From Kappaphycus alvarezii (lineage: Eukaryota > Rhodophyta > Florideophyceae > Gigartinales > Solieriaceae), in the NCBI GenBank assembly GCA_002205965.3, contig NADL03000008.1, positions 434,001 through 498,000 on the forward strand: DNA of 64,000 nucleotides, written 5' to 3'. Made by a program: the position numbers and the translations under genes. Positions within the stretch are counted from its first letter, which is position 1; each line of letters opens with the position of its first letter. Shown piece after piece: positions 20,991 through 32,205 of the stretch. The notes beneath the pieces are model-generated. The model worked only from the letters and a program-made list of their open reading frames with translations, did no database searches and was not told the origin of the DNA.

Positions 20991-21699
20991 TTGAAAGATG
21001 TGGGCGGCTGTGTCACAGTACAGTATATTCCGTCAGATAGCTGATATTCGTGCTTATGGAAAGTGATGCAGACTGTGATGCTGATTATGAGTGCTCCATC
21101 CATGACAGTAGTGTGAGTGATATGCATTAAACGTATCAGTGGGTATTGTTGATATATTTTGGGATAGTAACGTTTGGTGGTAATTTGTTCTTTCATTGGT
21201 CCTTAGGCAGCCAGTAAAATCCTTCACAGTTTGAAAGACTTAAACTGTGCCAAGAAAATAATTAAATTTTTAACTTGCACTACCCGCTCTTTGTCCAAAA
21301 ATAGCAGAACTTTCGACAATTGACGTCCATTTCCAATTAATCCAAATACTTCAGGCGTTCGTCAGATATGGGTCCTTTTCTGGAGCGAAGAATATTTTTT
21401 TTTGAATAAAATTTCAAATAATTTCAAATAACTCGAAATGTGAACTCGACCTTGGTAAACCATCTCGTTTGTACTGTACTGTGAAAATTTTTGAAAAATA
21501 TGCTGTATTGGGAGATAACGGATGACATGTGTCCACTGGTGACCTTTGATTTCTGGGGGGGGTTTAAAATACCTATACAGCACTGCAAACCGAAAACAAG
21601 GAACACAGGTGCCAAGTGTCAGCAGCCCGACGGACTTACCATCTGCAAAAAATGCACCACCAAACGCGAATTTTCTCGAACGACAGTTCACCATCTCCC
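20991..21699. other. Unassigned stretch
   Basis: There is no gene. A GTACTGTACTGT word occurs at 21471-21482. From about 21600 the plus strand becomes increasingly C-rich. Confidence 0.35.
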
Positions 21700-22150
21700 G
21701 GCAAACAAAACTGGGCACCAAAAACGCCTCCCGCCCCAACGCCCGCCACCGCCACCCACACAATCCGCACACCCATCCCAGATTTTTTCCAAACCGCCCA
21801 TCCCCTACCCCCCCCCCATCCCACCGCCCACTAAACCGCAATGCGTGCACCGCTATCCTCTCCCCAACGCACGCCCCAGCCTTCATCACCACCAAACCAG
21901 TACACACACCCTGCGCCACACTCGCCCCACCACACCGCCCAAAGCCACTCCACATCCATGCAATTCCCCTCCACACCCGACCCATCACCCAAGCCACACC
22001 CCCTCCATGCGCCACAACACGCCCCCCACCGCCCACCAGAATCCCATCCCAAACCAAACCGACCCACATCCCAACGGTCCCACGACACACATATCACCAC
22101 CACCGGCACCTCCTCAACCCTCGTCCCCCAACTCTCGCTCCTTCTTCTCA
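21700..22150. repeat. Strongly strand-asymmetric C/A-rich tract
   Basis: The plus strand is dominated by C and A (CCACC, CCCAC, CACAC words) for about 450 bases, so three frames on each strand lack stops and give long but meaningless proline/histidine-rich or glycine/tryptophan-rich translations. It lies immediately upstream of the duplicated IDE promoter. It could be part of a broken C-rich coding region like the sulfotransferase gene, or a low-complexity leader. Confidence 0.5.
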
Positions 22151-22209
22151 TATTTCTCACCGTTTATGGGGCACACAACATGCAGTTATTAAGCTCTCAG
22201 TGCAGACTA

Positions 22210-22537
22210 CCCCTTGTAGAGCAGCTGTATACGTGTTCATCAGCTGGTACAAAAATAGGCACCGCACTGATTCATTCCATTATAACGAACTGTTTCGGTA
22301 AGGCAAATATTTTTTTCTAGATCCACCCAACAATTTCACTAGCATTAACGCAGCCTTAACCAGTTTTCCTTACTCTCTCTCCTCTACCCTCTCTCTGTTT
22401 CTACATGTCCAACGCCCCAACCGCAGTACCTTCTTTTCCTACCCTCCGTCTCCATTCACTCACGCACTCACATACGTAGCTTCCACACCATGGCTTCCCC
22501 GACTTCAATCATGTATCCACCTCCAAAAATCCACCCA
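22210..22537 (+). pseudogene. Duplicated promoter and first codons of IDE copy 2
   Basis: This segment matches 34488-34848 almost throughout, from CCCCTTGTAG to AAATCCACCC. It includes the run CATGTCCAACGCCCCAACCG, the 5' leader, the start codon (22490-22492) and about 16 codons (MASPTSIIY versus MASPTSIMY). It then stops abruptly at 22537 and continues as minus-strand copia sequence. No other IDE sequence follows, so it cannot encode a protease. The IDE2 copy has about 32 extra bases containing a TACTGTA palindrome. Confidence 0.9.
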
Positions 22538-24480
22538 ATAGGAGTTTCTTTGGCTGCTCGATCTTCAAATTTCTGTTCTGTAGTCTACAAATAGCTACTC
22601 CATTGGAATCCAAGCATTGGCCTCCTTCCAGAATCTTACATGGTTTGCTTTTGAAACTTTGCGCCTCAAGGCCTCCCAAAGATAGAAATTCTTTGTCATC
22701 AAAGCCAAAAGAATCGTCAACTTGAATGACAGTCATGCATCTTAGATCATCTTGATTTCGTTTGTAAAGTACGCATGTAAAGTACGCACGGGTCTGTCTT
22801 CGTCCGCTTCATCTGAAATCTTTGTTTTTGGTGCGCGTGATACGTCAAAAACCAATGTTAACCGCTTCCGGTATGCCGTGTAACAGTTTCAAGACTGTAA
22901 AAACTTTGTGTGTCAGTAAATTCATCTCATGTGGGGCTCTGAGCTGTATTGGTCGTTCAATAGTTGATTCAGACTGGATGTATGCCTGACATACGTCTCG
23001 TATATAGGCTTCGGATTTCGAGAAACAGGCTGCCAGAGAAAACTTGAGTCGCAGTCCGAGTCGCGACAGTGTTGGTGATTTAGTAGCGATGCTCAGTGCA
23101 TCTTGATCGCGGAAATTTTGAGCGACAATTCTGGACTTCTCGATCTTTCCATCGACATTCTTCAATTTATCGACTCATTTGGATCCGAAAATTCAAGTTC
23201 CGTATGGCATTTGGCTCATTGATACAACTTCGAAAGTTTTCCTCTTCAACAAGCCTTCGAGTTCTTTCCTTCTGGCTTCTGCAAAAAGACTTTTCCATTC
23301 AAATCAGATTGATCCACAGTATCATATGCCCCCATGCTAGTGTCGCGGGGGAGATCTTCAGGTTCGTGTCTTGTTTTGGCTTGATTTCTGGAGTTGTTAT
23401 ACCGGTAGTATTTCCCAATGGTGATTTGACCGATGGTTTGACAACGTGGTAACGGAAGATGCGACGACCGTGTCGGACTTGCACTGCTACTGTTTTGCCT
23501 TCAATTTGGATGAAGGGAAATTGCCCTTCCCAGCGTCCAGAAGTTTCGCGAAAGACATAAAAATGGAGAAACGGATGGTAACTGTGTCAGTGCGTGGCTG
23601 CATTCTTTACCTTTTGGGCCTCCTGTGTGCTTCAATCCGAAAGAGAGTCTTCGTTTCGAATGTTCCTTCTGTACCATTTCCATTGCGGTGTCATTTTTCT
23701 GGCTCTCTCCAGCTGTGTATCTGCCGGTGTCTTTCTTGGGGGCCGAGGGAGGGATCTATGAACAAGGAGGGTTGGGAAAAGTCCTTCCGAGCCTACAGTA
23801 TCTTTTATGGCCTTTACTGTAATCTGAAGACAGTCTGTGTCATTCTCTGTCCGTGGTAGTGACTCAAGTATCTTGAGGTAGGCCGTGCGAAGGTTTCCAT
23901 GATATCTTTCGACATGACACATCGTAGAGGGTTACTCGATTGGTGACTAAAAGACTGAGATTCCTTTTGCTTCCGCTGATCACAAACTTCCTTCGACACT
24001 AAATTGCTTCCCTGATCTACTCCGAGGAGACCGGAGTTACCAAATAGATGCGAAGAACAGCAGCGCAAAAAAGCTTTTTAGACACGAGAAGAGGTCACGC
24101 GATTCAAAAATATTGCTGCAGAATAGTGCGTGGCTTCATCAACGGCATGAAGAATAGGCTGCTTTTGATATATATTATATCGACTGCTACGATGTGTTTG
24201 TACTTCTCGTTATCCGTTCCGATCGTTATTTTGAATCTTCGAGGTCGAGAGGGGTTGATAGCACATGTAGTGCATGATTTCGTCAGTTTTCGATCGTTTC
24301 TCTAGCTTCACTGTTCATCTGCTATGGCGTGCGCGTTTCAGTAAATTAACATTCTCTGTACGCTCGGTAGCCAAATACTCTGCAATTTACGCAATTACTT
24401 TCCGTGTATAGAGAAAATTCCAAGTATCCTCCCTTGTACTTATGGATCAAAAAATAGTGGTGGAAGGTTAGCGGTAGTCG
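22538..24480 (-). mobile_element. Ty1/copia pol fragment (integrase and reverse transcriptase)
   Basis: On the minus strand, from high to low coordinates: an integrase start with CAINPSRPRR and HIVAVDIIYIK then HAVDEATHYSA (about 24300-24090), VDQGSNLVSKEV (about 24000), HVERYHGNLRTAYLKILES with LPR after it (about 23915-23855), VKAIKDTVGSEGLFPTLLV, then reverse transcriptase: KSRIVAQNFRDQD, TKSPTLSRLGLRL, DVCQAYIQS and LLHGIPEA (23165-22850), then VIQVDDSFGF and ILEGGQCLD...GVAICRLQ (22736-22560). These are the ordered pol blocks of a copia element. Frames are broken and no LTR is visible here. The left end is fused to the IDE promoter duplicate at 22537/22538. Confidence 0.75.
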
Positions 24481-24968
24481 TAGGTGTTAGATAATTTCTT
24501 TGTTCTGTATGCTTTATTTGTAATCCATTATCAACCATTCCCTTCATAATGAGCGTGTGTGGTACCTTGTCGAGGACGATCTGGAAAGTGAAGTCAATTT
24601 ACGAGATTCAGTCTTGAATGGTATCGTATCACTGTTGTGCCATTGGTGTGACTGCTACGACCGATTCCCATTCGAATCACTTCGCACTGAGGTGTTTGAT
24701 GAACGTAACCGACCCACCGGGTAGTCTTATAAAATAATATTAAAAAAGAACATTTTTCAGTGTCATAAAATTAAATAGAAAAACACATTACAACTACAAA
24801 GAACCGTCCTATCAGTGGTTATGCTACTATATCAAAATAAAATAATAAAAATCACACGACTAAGTAACTGCACAGAAACCCTACCCATTTCGAATTTGGG
24901 CGGTCTTTCCAGATACAGGCCAGGCCACTTCATGTGAAATATATGCATCTCCCTGTCATCGCGCATGG
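24481..24968. other. Unassigned stretch between copia fragment and DDE element
   Basis: AT-rich, with no recognised gene. The part nearest 24480 may still be upstream copia sequence on the minus strand. Confidence 0.35.
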
Positions 24969-26422
24969 ATGAAATCCCCTAACCCAGGTAAAAATGGACA
25001 ACCGAAAAGGAAGATTCAAAGCCACCACCACCATAAAGATCCTCAATCCCCGTCTCTCCTACTTTCCCATCGACAGCGTACCCTTCTATATTTGCACCCC
25101 ACACGTTACCGGCATAGTATTGGTCTACTAAATCCCAACCAAAAGGCCGCCGACATCGCAAAAATAGGCCAAGCCATGCCACAATCATCAACCATACTCA
25201 CCAGCACCCAGGCAACCGGGGGTCTTGCACTCCTCGCTGAGGCCGCTGAGGAGCGGCGCGCTGAGCTTGATGCGTACAACCCCACCGGAGACAACCCGAA
25301 CTTCGATGATGAGACCGACAGTGATGCCCCATACTTCGAGTCTTTTTACAGTGCTAAGGATCACAAAACATCCTGAAATTGACCGATTTTACGGCTCAAG
25401 ACTTTTTATCTATATGTACTACTTTCTCCGGCTTTGTGTCGACAAACTACAATTTTGCGAGAGATCGCTGATCGCAGTTCACTGGCAAAGACGTTATATT
25501 CATGACACTCACGTTGATGAAGCACGGCGGTGCATGGGACTTCGTAGGGAAGGCATTTGGCATAAGGGGCCCAAAATTCGAGCGTACGGTTTCTTCTTTT
25601 ATTTTTCTGCTCTCCGAGGAATTCTATCGTTTTTGTGTCAGTGATCTTTCCACGCACTGGACGTTTGAAAAGTTACGACTGAGCAGAAGTCAATTCAAAA
25701 ACTACCAGTATGCCGGTTATGCAACCGATGTTACGTTTCAGAACTGCAACCGCCCCAGGGGAAATATTCAAGAAGGAAAGAAGTACTCTTCAAGTAAACA
25801 CAAGTTAAATGGCTTAAAGGTCGAGGAATCTGTACCCCCTACTGGTTTTGCGATTGGTTCTACGAGGTCGTGTACTCCGGCTCTGTTTTGGACATTGACA
25901 TCTTCCATCAGAATTTAGAGTGGTATGAAGATCAGCTTGAGAAAACTGAAGCCAGTTTTCTGAGACGGATGATTGAGTTGGTGGCTCTGCTTTCGAAAAC
26001 TGTTGGGCTTCTTTTGCGGATAAGGGTTACCAGGGTGCTATGGAGTTCACCCGAGTGGTGCTCCCAAGAAAACACCACGCAGTCGCGATCTCACTAGGGA
26101 TAAGCTGAATTTTAGTAAGTTTGTATCAAGTGGTCCGATTATTGTTGAGAATTTGTATGGTCGTTTGTGCTGCCTCTGGGAGGGTTTCACATAAGTATCG
26201 ATGAAATGAGAAGTTGTACGGGGCTATTTTTCGTTTCTGTTTGGGTTACGGGCCGCAGGTCAGGTCTTTTTTGTCAAGGCTAAAAATCGCCCCGACAAGA
26301 TTGGTGAGGAGACCACCTTGAAGCGCGCCAGAGCACAGACGAAATACCGCAACAAGCGGAGGAGGCATATGGAAGATCGGCTTCGGGCCAGTACCACATC
26401 CTACTACCCATCCGTTGAATAA
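24969..26422 (+). mobile_element. DDE_Tnp_4-type transposase element
   Basis: An acidic N-terminal part (ELDAYNPTGDNPNFDDETDS, 25267-25326) is followed by a clean block from 25502: MTLTLMKHGGAWDFVGKAFG, SQFKNYQYAGYATDVTFQ (first catalytic Asp about 25727), NVQEGKKY-like NIQEGKKYSSSKHKLNGLKV, then after a frame change GSVLDIDIFHQN, ADKGYQGAME (second Asp about 26021) and IIVENLYGRLCCLWEGF (catalytic Glu about 26150). The basic tail KRARAQTKYRNKRRR ends at TAA 26422. All three acidic residues survive, but at least three single-base breaks interrupt the frame. The family (a Harbinger-related DDE_Tnp_4 lineage) is common in algae and oomycetes. Terminal repeats were not identified. Confidence 0.65.
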
Positions 26423-26914
26423 ATTCAATCACAGTAATTTTTTCAGTAAATTGTAACCTTATGTTTATACATTTGTTTTTCTTTAAAAATTGCCTAAATT
26501 CCAATGTCGAGTAACCATTACATATTACAGCAATCGCTTTCTTGTATGCAGGTCAAATTGGTGGGAATGGTCCTTTTATGAATGTGCACAGTTATTTCGC
26601 ATTTACTTAATAACTGACCGTCAATCTATGACTTACAAGTCATAAATGGCTTTAAAATGGAAAATAGAAATTTATCATAATCTCTTTGACCAATGAAATA
26701 GCACCTTTTACTGCTCATAGATTTCCGATTTCTTACTATGTCGGAGAAATCATTTCCCCGACATGGAGATTATGACGACATACACAAAAAGAACAGATAT
26801 TTCTTGGTTCCTCGCGGTTACCAATAAACCTTAGTTTTCCATTTGCTTTCCTGCCAAGGTTGACCACACCGCTTCTCCACGTTTTCCACGACGAGCTCCC
26901 CCTCCCGGACCAGC
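26423..26914. other. AT-rich stretch, no gene
   Basis: It contains small inverted motifs (for example GACTTACAAGTC at 26629-26640 and TCGGGGAAATGATTTCTCCGA-like symmetry around 26742-26763) but no coding signal. It may hold the 5' end of the Harbinger-like element. Confidence 0.35.
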
Positions 26915-27362
26915 ATGACGTACGATCATCCTGCCTATCAGGTACCCGTCACCAACAGCGCATCCACACTACAACTGACGAATTCCGCCTATTCAACCAG
27001 CGACTCCTGCAACGCCACCAGCTCCGCTAGCACCGTCCGTTCCGACAACACCTACACCAATCATTCCGTCGACATCAATGATGCAGCCAGATGCGCCCGT
27101 TTTGGTAACACTAATGATCCCTTCAAGACCAAAGGATCTCCTGGCACCTCGAACCGAACTTCCCGACTTTCGTAATTATCCCGCTGCTCCCACGTGCTCG
27201 ATGTGCAGGACGATGAACACAACACTATCTCTGTACTCCAGACCACTGACACGCGCAAGGTCATTCCGAGAATCTCGGCCCATCCAAACAATCTCTTCGT
27301 CTTTGTTTGCTCGAAAACTGTACTTGCAAATCTATTCTCAAAGCACTCAAAGTTTTAGGAAT
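26915..27362 (+). CDS. Hypothetical Ser/Thr-rich ORF upstream of Harbinger-like ORF1
   Basis: ATG 26915 opens an 86-codon frame (MTYDHPAYQVPVTNSASTLQ...) very rich in Ser, Thr and Asn. After a frame change a second block reads DVQDDEHNTISVLQTTDTRK then VIPRISAHPNNLFVFVCSKT, which looks like a folded segment rather than chance. It may be an N-terminal part of the transposon ORF1 that follows, or a separate broken gene. No family is recognised. Confidence 0.3.
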
Positions 27363-27642
27363 CTCTAACGCTGAAGTCGGTACTAAACTTAAGTTATTGC
27401 TATTAAGATGGTCCTATAGCAATTTTCTGTAGAGCATGCTCTTGAACTCGTCGACAACTCTGAGTATTCTTCTGTCGTTTTATCATTTACGCCGCAACGT
27501 TTGGCAAGGCTCAAACCAACCGTCGTTAACGTGACGAAGAGTGGTCAATCAACTGCAGGTGTTGGAGCGGTGAAGAAATAACTTGGCAAGGCAGCGATAA
27601 GCCATATTCGATGGTGATGGCGAGGTAAAAATAGGGGAGCCA

Positions 27643-28470
27643 GTGTTATCGAATGATGAGAATATTGGTTCAGAACCCACACTGGTGCGAGAGCCCGACT
27701 TTGAAGCGTCCGAATTCTGCCGGATTCTCTACGTGCTGGCAGACACACGAATGACGACGGAATATACGCAGTCAGTGGAACCAAGAACGCGTGCTAAACT
27801 AGATGCGGAGCCTATCGATCCTTGGACAGACAGTATTGCACCTCTGTTCAACGATTTGTCCTTCAAAAAGGCAGCCGTGTCACCTTTATCGGGAGGTGTT
27901 AGTCGTTCAGATATAACCTTGCTCAATCCTGCTGTTCGGCCGTATGAACGTGAAGGAAGTGTGCTTAAGAGTAAATTCGGGAGTTCAAATCGCTGTATGG
28001 TACTTGTCTTTCTAGGCATGAGGCCTCTGTTCAAGGCGACCCGGACGCATTTGTGTACTTTGCCCAAGGCAAAATTATATAATGTACTCGTATTACCTCT
28101 TACAAACGCATACAATACTGCAACCGCTTGCCATTCGGGCACTTCAAAGCGACACAGCCCGAAGAGAGCGTTGGGAGTAGCATCTCTCCTGGATTAGACT
28201 GTGAAGGAAGCGGAAAATGGCGAGGCAAGAAATCAACATCGTCGGAATGGAAACGTTGTCATCCGCTTTCAAACCTGCTCAGAAGACATAGCACCGAAAA
28301 CAGAGGAGTCATAAAGTCATAAAGCCAAGTTTGAAGCTACTGAGGCTAAAGGGCTGTCGATGCAGTCACTTTTGTCTGCAATTGCACAGGATAAACATAT
28401 GGAAAATGAAGCAGACAACGAGAAGAGAAGCGGATTTATGTCAAGATAGTTAAAGATCTGATGTTGGATA
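27643..28470 (+). CDS. PIF/Harbinger-like ORF1, probable Myb/SANT-type accessory protein
   Basis: From 27643 the frame has EFCRILYVLADTRM, RTRAKLDAEPIDPWTDSIAP followed by LFNDLSFK, and LNPAVRPYEREGSVLKSKFG. A tri-helical DNA-binding protein family with the pattern R.ELDA...DPW...IAPLFND...F and (L)DP....R.G..LK.K(F/W) fits. After a frame change the C-terminal coiled part reads KAKFEATEAKGLSMQSLLSA then IAQDKHMENEADNEK (28320-28425). Its position beside a convergent Harbinger transposase fits the two-ORF plan of PIF/Harbinger elements, in which ORF1 supplies DNA binding. Confidence 0.5.
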
Positions 28471-28673
28471 TATCATAAAGGCATTCTACCTGATCTTCAT
28501 CGACTTCGCCGAGGTCTTGTTAGCCCGAGATCGCTTAGACGCTGGGCAATATCGTCCCGGTTCGTCGAATTCTCACGAGACCTTTGACGACTTCATTATG
28601 TGTCTTGTTCCATGTGTAGAGGTTTTTTAAGTGTACAAAGGTAATTCCAGCTACATTATTCTCCACTATGACC

Positions 28674-29836
28674 TCAACATTGTTTTAATACAACAGGTCT
28701 CCTGAATAGATGATATGATTGTGCAGTTTGCACGCTACTACGATAAGAAGTGTATTCTTTGCCAATCCAAATCGCAGAGGGGACCAAAAAATACCGAACC
28801 GTGACATAAGCATTCCGAATGCTTGTTCTACAGTAATTCTGGATGAGCAAAGATAGTAGTTGAAAGCATCCTGGACTTGAGAAAGCCCAATCCTCCGTAC
28901 GGAGTGACAATGTAAACACCATTTGCGTACCTATCGCCCGCTGCAATCCGATTCCAGAAGGGAGTCCATTCTGTTCCATGAGACTATATAACTGCGTGGC
29001 CTGTAATGCGGTGGAGTCATGCGTTACCCCTGCATGACGAGCAGATACAAAAAGAAATTTGTAGTCAGCTCCAACGGCTGCCTCGACACAGGCAAAGATT
29101 CCCTTTCTACTGTAGTATTTCCTTGGATCAGGCGTTTTGTTAAGCCTCATTTGCTGAATCTGAATACCAATGTCATCTAGAGCAGCTATAATACCTTGTA
29201 ACGGACTTCTGCGCAATAGCTGAACTGCCGAGCTCTAAATGCGCAGTCTTCCTCGGATACAGGAAATTACATACACGGGAGAACCTCATTGAGTGCTTCC
29301 AACGTCTCGCCAAATATGGTGTACGTTGTCGAACGTCCGACACCATACGGCCACCCAACTTCGAGATAACTTTCTTCGGCTAATATTCGTAGTGTTATGC
29401 AGAGCATAGTCTCAATTTTTTTGGTACCACCCGGGCAATTTTCTCTTGTCTGTTGCTTGCCTATCGAGTGGGGCCTTAGGAGATTAAAAGGAGTCCTGAA
29501 CTGCACAAGATCGACTCTTTATAATCTTCTAAATGGATTGTCACCGACCTCTAGAATATTTTCATCAATTGAAAACGAACAGCAATCTATCACGATCCTG
29601 ATTCTACGTAAATCACGCGCTGTCATAGATACCGCTGTAGTGAGGGCCATGGTGGGGAGTAAGGTCTTTAGCACCTTAGTCTTGCAGTTGCTCCACAATA
29701 TTGTCTTGAGGACAACCGATCTGCGATCAATGCGCTCTATGCGCCGTCGCATATTGACGTGCGCTGGTGGAAGTGCTGATGGGGAGGGAAGAGGTTTTTT
29801 ACGGTTAGGGTTACTGAAATGGTTGCTGCTACTCAC
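28674..29836 (-). mobile_element. PIF/Harbinger-like DDE_Tnp_4 transposase; frame interrupted
   Basis: On the minus strand the N-terminal helical part reads VLKTILWSNCKTKV and FSIDENILEVGDNPF (29836-29519). It is followed by VQFRTPFNLLRP, IETMLCITLRILAEESYLEV and GVGRSTTYTIFGETLEAL (29506-29280). The catalytic core has GIIAALDDIGIQIQ, TPDPRKYYSRKGIFACVEA, FVSARHAGVTHDSTAL (29210-28990), then in shifted frames AGDRYANGVYIVTPYGG and SSRITVEQAFGMLMSRFGIF (about 28945-28780), giving the second Asp and the catalytic Glu, and a CKLHNHI end. The order matches Harbinger transposases. The strand is opposite to ORF1, so the two converge. Confidence 0.7.
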
Positions 29837-30312
29837 AGCAATACATCAGCAACGGTTCCAGTTTCATTTTCAAAGTCATTGAACAACAATAGAATGAATA
29901 TTCTGGAAATCATGACACATGTCATATTTTTCCATTTCCGATCCGGTTGTCAAAAAGTCATAGATAGGCCCTGAGGTAGAGATCTGCAGTAATTCATGAG
30001 ACTTCTTCCAAACTCAATGAAGTAAATTTTCTTCCAAACTATCCCCTCGTCTGTATTTTGGACACATGAGTCCAAAAAAACAGTCATCAAATATTGGAAT
30101 AAGGGTGAGGTTTGAGCCATTTTTAACACCATAAATGGCCTTTTTGCACCATTTTCACCATAGTAATGAATCCAATTGCACTGAAACCTGAAACCCCGTT
30201 GAGTGCCACTTGACTTTAAACATAACCAACTCCCTCACAGTCCACATGCCGATCTCGGGACTGACAAAAAATTCGCAGCGCTATCAATGGACTAAGATTC
30301 TGATCAATCCGA
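29837..30312. other. Spacer between Harbinger-like and piggyBac-like elements
   Basis: No gene. It contains ATGACACATGTCAT-like symmetry at 29911-29924 and CATAAATGGCC with CACCATTTTCACCAT near 30130-30165, possible element ends, but no matching partner was confirmed. Confidence 0.35.
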
Positions 30313-32205
30313 CGAATGTATTCAGGGAGTCAAGGAGCTATGTGATCCGGTGGAGGACAACGAAAAACCGACTGATATGAAGCCAGATCGTATTGAAGAT
30401 GAAAGCAATCTGGATACACCAACTGCACATTTACCAGCTGCAGTGAGAGCTGGACGGCGATCCAGAGAGGCTACAAAGAAAGGAAAAGGGCCAGAATCTC
30501 TCATTTCCAACAGATATCCCAATCTTTAACCCCATTAACCTCCACCCATCCCGTTATATTGCTGTCGGCAAACCAAATCCGTTTACTTTAAGAAATGAAT
30601 TCACGTTCAACCCGCTTGGAATCTTCAGGATGGATGTATGTATCCAAAAGTACCATGCAGACAATCTCCATCCACACCAACGTCTATGCGTCCCGGAAAT
30701 CAACAGGGTTTGTCAGGCCATGAAAAGACACAACTGCCACAGAAATTGGTTGTTTCATCGGTATCTGTCTTTACATGGCTATATACAAATGGCCGAGGAT
30801 AGATGATTACTGGGACAAGACAGGCCATGGCCCATCCCATCCAATTAACAGGTACACGACCCTTCTCCGCTTTCAACAAATCAAATGGTACCTGCATGTT
30901 TTTGATCCTTGGGGTGAAAATGGGAGTACGTTCTTTTTTATCAAAGTGCAGCCGCTATTCGATGAGGTAGTTTCATCATCAAAGAGATTGGGGGTTCCAG
31001 GTTTAAACCTTAGTGCTGACGAGATGATGGAGATCAACTACGGTCCTTCTGCGAAACAGTTCGGATGCGTAACAAGCCCATAGGTTCTGGGTTTAAATTT
31101 TGGGCTTTGTGTGATTCCCGGTACATGTTTTGGATATTCCCACATTCGAGCAAAAAGCCTTGGAGAGACTGCGTATCATACAAAGGTGTCCTTCCACATT
31201 CTTCGGCGGTAGTTGCCAGACTGGCGGATGAACTTCCAAAGTACTTCCAAAGTTCCTTCCCAGATGTTCCGGTTCTATACATTACACCATTTACATGGAT
31301 TATCTCTTTTCCACACCTAAGCTCTTTCGATTACTCTGACAAAGAGATATTGCTGCCGTCGGAACTGAGAGGTCTAATGCTTCTGGTTTTCTTTAATCAC
31401 TTGCCATTCGAGGCAGAAAGTATGTACGACTGGATTGGAACACACTCGGAGCTGAGCTCTGTGAGAATGGAACTGTGCTTGCATTATCGTGTATTGATAA
31501 TGGGCCCATGCAAATGATTACAACAGCCCGCCAATTTTGGGTGGAACACACAGTTGAGTGTTTACGAAAGCTTCCAAGGTTAACATAAACTAATGGAGCA
31601 CGTTTCTGTGCTGTTTTCGGTACCAACCGTACAATGCCCCTATACATCCCGAAAGTAGTTGATGGCTAAAATTTAAATATGGGTGGGGTAGATATTGCGG
31701 ACGAGTTACGATCAGTTTACACCTCGAATTTTCAGCCGCGACGGACATATATGCCATAGTTTTTCTGGCTTTTGGATACAGCTGCAAATAACAGCTATCT
31801 GGTTTTACCTAAACTAGATGTGTCCTGACGTAACAGTCACAAAGATTCATTGTTGATTAAGCATGTAGTCTGGTTCGTGCTCACGGTTGTAATCTATTAT
31901 CGACAGTTAGAAACCGACATAGTCAGGCAACGTCGTCTAACGACCTTATTCCTGGGAAGAGGAACGTTAATCCAGGTGGCTACGTCACTGAGAGAAGCAC
32001 ATTCATCTCTATGGTACTTTCTATGGTCGGTCAACATCTTCCAGTACGAGTTCCCGACAACAGGCGAGGGGAGTGTTTTAATTGTCGGCGCAACGGCCTT
32101 TCCTACAGAGGCAAACGAAAGACCCGTTCCGATGTTGTTGTTGTGGTTTTTTCCTATGTCTGCGGCCTGACCGGAATTGCAGTTAGAGCTGCAGAAAATA
32201 ATTAA
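30313..32205 (+). mobile_element. piggyBac-like transposase element (DDE_Tnp_1_7), decayed
   Basis: An acidic N-terminal part (30320-30530) is followed by IYKWPRIDDYWDKTGHG and LLRFQQIKWYLHVFD (30778-30905). The catalytic region begins SADEMMEINYGPSAKQF (first Asp about 31018), continues IGSGFKFWALCDSRYMFWIF (second Asp about 31113) and reaches MGGVDIADELRSVYTSNFQP (about 31680-31735), followed by FFWLLDTAANNSYL. The C-terminal Cys-rich region reads PVRVPDNRRGECFNCRRNGL (32024-32083) before the stop at 32205. Several in-frame stops and shifts show that it is not intact. Terminal TTAA sites could not be assigned with confidence. Confidence 0.75.

Noticed and set aside
21362-22320. Several long overlapping open frames on both strands
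   Set aside because: The C/A-rich plus strand lacks stop triplets in all frames; translations are Pro/His or Gly/Trp filler and mutually exclusive.
28674-29836. Host nuclease HARBI1-type gene
   Set aside because: Adjacent ORF1, frame breaks and surrounding elements fit a transposon copy better than a domesticated gene.
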